Assembly (NCBI GenBank): GCA_026874595.1
Contig: CM049316.1
Span: forward strand, 52,397,676-52,461,675
Source: Sipunculus nudus
Taxonomy: Eukaryota; Annelida; Sipuncula; Golfingiida; Sipunculidae
Length of the DNA stretch: 64,000 bases
Direction: 5' to 3'
Below, piece after piece: positions 58,257 through 64,000 of the stretch (position 1 is its first letter; every line of letters starts with the position of its first letter). The notes beneath the pieces were generated by a model, which searched no databases, was not told the DNA's origin, and saw only the letters and a program-made list of their open reading frames with translations. The position numbers and the translations under genes are program-made.

Positions 58257-59086
58257 AGCTCTGTGACCTTGAAAAGTAGGTCAAGGTCACCCATCTTCGA
58301 ACATGAAGGAGATTTTTGTTGATATACATCTTCACCAAAGAAATAAAATTCCTATTGTGAATCCTTTTAGAGATATCCCGCTCACAAGGCCAAAGTTGAA
58401 AAATCCAAGAAAAATTCAATTAAAAATCAGAAATTGCAGGTGGCGCCCCCAAACTTGTACAGCAGTTACAGACAACCAGTCCCTATGATCATAGTAAGTA
58501 TTGTGAAAATCCATCCAATGGTTCCTGAGAAATAAGCTTCTAAATGTTTTTTCTATAATCAGCTCTAAAATGTAGAAAAATAGGTCAAGGTCACCCATCT
58601 TCGAACTTGACCGAGATTTTGTCAATATACATCTTCACCGAAAAAATAAAATTCTTACGGTGAATCCTATTCGAGATATCCCGCTCACAAGCCCAAAGTT
58701 GAAAAATCCGATAATAATTCATTAAAAATCAGAAATTGTAGGTGGCGCCACCAAACTTGTGTAGCAGGTACAGACTATCAGTCCCAATAATCATAGTAAG
58801 TTTTGTGAAAATCCACTAAATGGTTCCTGAGTAATAAGCATCTAAGTGTTTTTCTATAATCAGCTCTAAAATGTAGAAAAATAGGTCAAGGTCACCCATC
58901 TTTGAACTTGACCTAGATTTTGTCGATATACATCTTTACCGAGGAAATAAAATTCTGACGGTGAATCCTTTTCAAGATATCCCGCTCACAAAGTAAAAGT
59001 TAACGGACGCCGGACGGACAGACGGACGGACGGACGGACAGCTTGGGTGACGACAATAGCCCATCAGCCTAAGGGCTGAGGGCTAA
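58257..59086 (-). repeat. ~303 bp tandem repeat related to family A, minus strand
   Basis: AGGTCAAGGTCACCCATCTT recurs at 58278, 58582 and 58883. Each unit also has 'gagatatcccgctcac', GGTGGCGCC(A/C)CC (58741-58752 exact) and 'tggttcctgag.aataagc'. The head lies at the right, with GGACGGACGGACGGAC near 59020-59040 and 'agggctgagggctaaaaa' instead of the usual TCAGCTGAGCTAAAA. Confidence 0.8.
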
Positions 59087-59304
59087 AAAGTATTCTCAAC
59101 TATGAAACTAATACATGTGTTAAAATTAATCCAAGGATCAAAACACCCAATATATTATACCAGGAGCAAACTGGAGTTGGGAATGTTTAATTTTATGAAC
59201 TGAAATAAAGGATCAGCAATATAAATTTTGATTATTTAGCCAGTATCATGTAACAACTGATACAACCATGAGTTATAAGTCAAACAAATTAAAATCTTTA
59301 ATGA

Positions 59305-59465
59305 GCACTCTGATGAACATCCACACTTTCATAGCAATACATCACTTTGTGGACACATTTAAATGTGCACTTTAATCATTGTAACCCTGGTGGTACAATA
59401 CAAAATCTAAAATGTAGCATAGCCAAAAATAAAATACAGAAAATTATAACATTCATCTAGTTTAT
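59305..59465. repeat. Dispersed repeat shared with 31895-32045
   Basis: Same ordered words as the earlier copy, in the same orientation. Both continue into different sequence. Confidence 0.75.
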
Positions 59466-59736
59466 GCACCAGCTGAGGGGATGGGAGTGCAGGGCAGAGG
59501 AGAAGCCTGTAGTTGTGGCCAAGCTAAGCCAAGGCAAGCTGCCTGGGGTGGGTTACATAATGCAAGTGAAAACTGTATTACTAGGTGGGCCAGATGTAAA
59601 CAACACTTGACATGGTGTATGAAAACTTGAATAAAAGCTACTCTTTTCAAACAATTCCTTTGAAATTTCAGATTTTAAAAATTTAAATCCTTATGTATAT
59701 ATGCTGTGAAAATTAAATCAACAGTGCTTACAGGGA

Positions 59737-60325
59737 AAAAACGTGCCATTGCCAAAGTTGGACAAAATTTAAGGTACTGATTTTTTATTTATGCTAATAA
59801 ATTGAAAAATTTGCGAAATTCAGATCTAATTTTGGGTTAACAATTGAATCTTGATTAAATAAAGTTATATTCCTGAAAAAAAGTCTCCAGCTTCAGCAAT
59901 TCTCATGTTAAGTGAGCAAATATATTTCCTGATTTTTAAGAAACTGCATTATATTTGGGCCCATTAATTTAAAAATAATACCCAATACTAACCTAATTTT
60001 TGGCATGTGCACAGAAAATGTATGGAAAAATATGAATACTAAATATGATCAAAAACAGATCAGTGGTTTTGATATTAGGCAGCTTTGAAGTGTAAAAATG
60101 GCTTTTTTATGGAAAACAGAGGTTTTTCCTTAATATCTTAAAGGAACAAAGTCCTAATGACCCAATTTTTGGTATGGTAGGAGATTTTGGGGACATCTAT
60201 TGGTATGCAGAATTTTGGATTCGTAGGTCCAACGGTTTTAAAACTTGCCCTGTTAACGGACGGACTGACAGACGGACGACGGACCACGACTTTAGCTCAG
60301 ATGACTTATAGTCAGCTGAGCTAAA
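59737..60325 (-). repeat. 600 bp family A-like element, first of a tandem pair
   Basis: On the minus strand it begins TTTTTAGCTCAGCTGACTAT, with the inverse word ATCTGAGCTAAA forming a terminal hairpin, then GTCCGTCGTCCGTC. It ends at a GGCAATGGCACG-type tail. No AGGTCA clusters and no coding. Confidence 0.8.
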
Positions 60326-60922
60326 AACGTGCCATGGTCAAACTTGAGCAAAATTTAAGGCACAAATTTTATATTTTTGCAAATATTTAAAAAAACTTAA
60401 CAGATTTTGATCTAAATTTTGGTATACAAGTAAATTTTGATTAATTAACGTCGTATTACTGAAAAAAAGTCCCTAGCTTTAACACTTTTTCTCTTAAACG
60501 ACCAAATATCTTTCCTGATTTTTTTTTACAAAGTACATTGTTTGGGCCCATGACTTTTTCAAATTATACAACACTGACTTAATTTCCAGCAAGTACATAG
60601 GAAGTATATAGAGGAATATTTATGGTAAATATGAAGAAAACCAGATGAGTGGTTTTGATATTAGGCAGTCCTGAAGTGTGAAAATAGATTTTTAATAAAA
60701 TATTGAGGTTTTTCCTTAATATATCGAAGGAACACAGTCCTATTGACCCAATTTTCGGCATGGTAGGAGATTTTTGGGGCATCTAATGGTATGCCGAATT
60801 TCAGATTCGTAGGTCCAATGGTGTCGAAACGTGCCAGTCTTACAGACGGACAGCCGGACGGACGACGGACAATGGACCACGATTATAGCTCAGAAGACTT
60901 ATAGTCAGCTGAGCTAAAAACG
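60326..60922 (-). repeat. 600 bp family A-like element, second of a tandem pair
   Basis: Colinear with the previous unit: CGTGCCATGGTCAAACTTG at its left edge, 'gatattaggcagtcctgaagtgtg' in the middle, GGACGGACGACGGACAATGG, then AGCTCAGAAGACTTATAGTC and AGCTGAGCTAAAAA at the right edge. The terminal hairpin is intact. Confidence 0.8.
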
Positions 60923-61445
60923 GCTGGAGATATTTGAATGTACTTCCATGTGATACTATTTTTACATACATACTGTTTGCCAAATGTGAGATATTTCGCG
61001 TTCAAAAAATATAAAATAAATTATTTAAAGTTTTATATCTTCTTTGTAAAATCTGAGACAATGTTCATATATATCTCATTTAACAGAGGATATTGTAAGG
61101 ATTCAAAATATGTATATATTATTATTGCTAAAATTTATTTTAATATGAATTCTAAAGCTAAATTTAACCAATGTTGTTTGACGATCATAAGACCTTAAGT
61201 CTTCTGAATATTGGAAAGAATGTGGCTTGCATGAGAGATTCTTCTTTCGACGGTATTCATCGGAATATTCGGATGAACATCATACTTTCATGACAGTGTT
61301 GTACGGTAAACGCGGATGGTACCGACCAACCCGTCTGGTTCATGGACTATATGTATTACATCAGACCACTTCAAAACAGGTGTATTAGTGTATTAAGAAT
61401 GAAATGTGCTCGCCATTTTGTAAACTGCCAAGAATTAATAAATTT
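60923..61445. other. No gene recognised
   Basis: AT-rich. An 86-codon frame at 60938-61198 has low-complexity AT-driven composition. Confidence 0.4.
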
Positions 61446-61890
61446 CTTAATATATAGGATAATTGGTCGAAGGTGTACCTGTTATATATAAAAGTGTTTC
61501 ATGTTGTTAAAACACAGGAGTTCCAGTATAAAGTTCTACAGAATATTTTAATTAATAATTACTGGTTAGAGAAGTGGAAATTAGTAACTGATAACAAATG
61601 CACTGTTTGTAAAATTGATGAAGAAAGTACAGTGCATCTAATTTGGAAATTTGAATTGATCAAAGAATTTTGGTCAGAAATAGAAATCTTGTTGTCATAA
61701 TAGGTTAGATTGGGAGTCTTTCTAGGAGTGTTAAGTGAAGAAATATGGAAAATTGCATATAAATTTATTACTGGTAAAAGGTATATTTATAGATGCATAT
61801 GTAACGATATAGGTGAAACAATAACAGGATTTAAACAATATTTAAGGCATTTCATGCAGATTGAAATGATTATAGCAAAGAACAACTAGA
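61446..61890 (+). pseudogene. LINE C-terminal fragment (zinc-finger-like RT tail)
   Basis: The frame from about 61458 reads VYLLYIKVFHVVKTQEFQYK, LQNILINNYWLEKW, then CTVCKIDEESTVHLIWKF and EFWSEIEILL. This is the C-x2-C ... H tail typical of L1/Tx1-type LINE ORF2 (FQY.IL.RI ... C..C ... E...HL...C). The second half of the metal site is replaced (WKF where WxC is usual). After two stops, KRYIYRCIC and GFKQYLRHFMQIEMIIAKNN continue the same protein. It may belong to the same family as 43786-45062, whose 3' end is missing. Confidence 0.8.
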
Positions 61891-62280
61891 ATACGGGTAG
61901 TCGACAAGTGACTACGTGTATCCGCCAAAATCAGAGAAGGACGGGTGAAGTGAGGCATGGATTGAGTGGCAAGGGGGTATAGAGTTACATGTGTTACATA
62001 TTAGAATGGATCTCTGCCACATAAACATGATTGTAGGTGTCGCCTCATTTAAACGTGAAACTATCCAAGATGTATACACATGCAAAATTTCATGTGGAAA
62101 AGTCAAACCACTGTAGAGATATGAGTGATTTTATCCCACAGCAGACAAACAGATGGACGCTGTGCAAAAATGGCTGCAGTTGGCGCCACCATTTTTGTGT
62201 ATGTTATAAAGCTATCCAACGGCTATATTTGTGTAAAAAAAATTTCCTGATTGGTCAAACGGTTCTGGAGATATAAGTAT
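61891..62280 (+). repeat. Dispersed repeat family B, second copy
   Basis: Starts 'gggtagtcgacaagtgactac' (hairpin GTAGTC...GTGACTAC), shares 'gggtgaagtga', 'catgcaaaattt', 'gatggacgc' and 'tggcgccacca' in order with 34490-34870. Confidence 0.7.
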
Positions 62281-63960
62281 TAACCCTTTACTGTTCAGAT
62301 TAGCCTGTGGATTGTCACACTCCTACTGTTCAGATTTATTTTACATTTTTTCCACATTTTGACATGAATCTATATAAGAGACATTTACTCAGTAACCGTT
62401 AAAGGTATCTTTGTGAAATTTTCAGCTTTTACTGTCAGGTATATGTCCTTCATGTTATTTTATTTATTTTCTACATACCTGGTTTGATATGTATGTAACT
62501 AAGGTATATACAGGTAAAAACAGGTAAATCTGTACTACCTGTATTTCCACTCACTGGTATATCACCAAAATGACCCCTTTCATCCTGTTCAGGTAACCCA
62601 TGAACCATTTGATAAAAAAAGGGAAATGTAAGGATTTTTTTTTCACTCTAAGGTAATTATATATTAAAGGTAAGAAAAAGGTAAATGATTTGGTTTAACA
62701 CTGGAAAGGGAACCACCGACGAACCAGAATGTGCTAGTAAAATTGGATTTTTCTGTGGGAATCATATATTTTTCACCTGAAAAGCTTGCTGACCAAAAGA
62801 ACACATTCTATGACTATTGACATATAACACATATGTTTACCTGTACAGGTAAGAAAAGGTAAATTATTTTTTTTTCTGAATATGTACGCAAACACCTTGT
62901 TCATCATTATAGTTACTATAAATTAATACCTTCTCTATTTATGGACTGTATAATTAATTTTGATATATGAACAGGTGCTTTTAATAAAGTAATTAAGTTA
63001 CCTATGTGAATAGTACCTTTGTTCTTCAACTGATCTAATTACCTGTGACAGTGACAAAATCATGCTGAAAAGTGGCTGGTGAGAATAGGGATAAACAAGT
63101 GTCAACTGTGTAAAACCATTATATTTTGATTTTTTTAGACATGTAAAACATAAATTGATAATTTTGGTTACAGTTACACATAAAAACATACTCACCTGTA
63201 CAGGTGAGTTCAGGTAAATCCAGGTAAATTATTTTTTAATGAAGTATATATTTTATACATGTAATTAGGGAGAACAAAAAAAACAAACAACTTAATTTTG
63301 AGTGCCATGTGTAAAATTTATGAATTACAGGTACTAACTGCACTATTTATTGGGTTACCTGAAATGATACCTTTGATCTTAAACAGATTTAATTACCTTT
63401 GTAAGAACAGAATATAAAGACAACTTTTCATTTTAAAAGTGGAAAGGAAATTTTTGAAGGAGTCAAAACAATATACAGAAGCTATCTTTTAATTAACTGC
63501 ACAGCCATGAGACTTGTGCATTTCAATTTTGCCAATTGCTACCTGTAAAAGTTTACTCACCTGCACAGGTAAGATCAGGTAAATAAAGGTAAATTCTCAT
63601 TTTTTAAATTTAAATTATATATTGCACTTGTTATAAGGAACATCGCAATAAAAACTATTTACTTTTGTCCAATGTGCAAAATATATAATTTATGGGTGTA
63701 AAATGCACAAATTATACCTTTTTATGTCAAATTAATATATTTTAACATGTGCAGGCAAAAACAAATCGCCGACGGATTATAAAATAAAATCTGGAAAATT
63801 GTGTCTACTCTGTTTGTTTACATTTCATGCAATAATAAAATTGCTGTTTAGTTGGTCTGTCGCGTTTATCTGCACAGGTAAAAATCCAGGTGCGACAGGT
63901 AAACAGGTGTGTACTTGGTTCGATCAACGATTAGCCTTAATAAACGTTGATATATCCAAA
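62281..63960. repeat. ~355 bp degenerate tandem repeat with CAGGTAA(G) clusters
   Basis: Clusters ACCTGTACAGGTAAG or close variants lie near 62510, 62841, 63194, 63559 and 63876, each followed by one or more AGGTAAAT words. Between clusters, 'gatctaattacct' (63033) pairs with 'gatttaattacct' (63386), and 'gaaaagtgg' with 'taaaagtgg'. Units are diverged. No gene; a 65-codon minus-strand frame is not believed. Confidence 0.75.
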
Positions 63961-64000
63961 TCTTTCCCATTCTAAACAGTGCAAATGTACTAAAATTTGA

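Noticed and set aside
1-64000. tRNA, rRNA, snRNA genes or riboswitches
   Set aside because: I looked for T-loop words, 5S-like internal control words and snRNA motifs and found nothing I could fold into a convincing gene. A covariance-model scan would be decisive.

Overview
The window looks like repeat-saturated, AT-rich animal nuclear DNA. I infer a lophotrochozoan, most likely a bivalve mollusc. The reasons are a fibrinogen-related (FReD) domain encoded on one exon behind a phase-1 intron, a Ngaro-type tyrosine-recombinase retroelement, many GTCC/GTCT-box dispersed repeats with internal tandem cores (an organisation reminiscent of bivalve 'pearl'-type elements), and the absence of operons, prokaryotic genes, or any tRNA or rRNA gene I could recognise. 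The species assignment is inference only.

Only one host gene part is convincing: a terminal exon at 25925-26559 that encodes a complete FReD lectin domain with a poly(A) signal downstream. One short minus-strand reading frame (23858-24085) is a weak candidate.

Layout. 1-7500: copies of one dispersed family ('family A'), including a 3.4 kb block at 1579-5020 whose core is about nine tandem ~288 bp units, each carrying a clustered nuclear-receptor half-site motif. 8165-10196: a 40 bp minisatellite organised into 120 bp trimers. 11851-12995: another family A copy. 14043-16457: a 24 bp tandem repeat and a ~64 bp satellite with higher-order repeats. 17745-24960: old repeats, a small terminal-inverted-repeat (TIR) element (20413-20784), and a 1.48 kb element with a TTAA target duplication inserted in a family A copy (21842-23319). 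25925-26744: the FReD exon and its 3' end. 27356-34139: a small inverted-repeat element and two more family A copies. 34490-38230: gene-free repeats built around the palindrome GGTGGCGCCACC. 38575-40372: a Ty3/gypsy reverse-transcriptase scrap, a small inverted-repeat element and a 31 bp minisatellite open in all three minus-strand frames. 40505-43548: a minus-strand family A array. 43786-45062: a decayed LINE. 45330-48640: a candidate element with inverted motif arrays at its ends. 49163-50279: a non-autonomous DNA transposon with a TAA target duplication. 51873-56200: a degenerate Ngaro element with A1-ORFs-B1A2-B2 repeats. 58257-60922: minus-strand repeat copies. 61446-61890: the 3' end of a LINE. 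62281-63960: a ~355 bp degenerate tandem repeat rich in CAGGTAA(G) motifs.

The genes do not form a pathway. The window is best read as a layered record of transposition, with rolling-circle-like family A elements, cut-and-paste elements, LINEs and a tyrosine-recombinase retroelement, around one immune-type or recognition-lectin exon. The most unusual feature is that the dominant repeat spreads arrays of near-consensus nuclear-receptor binding sites.
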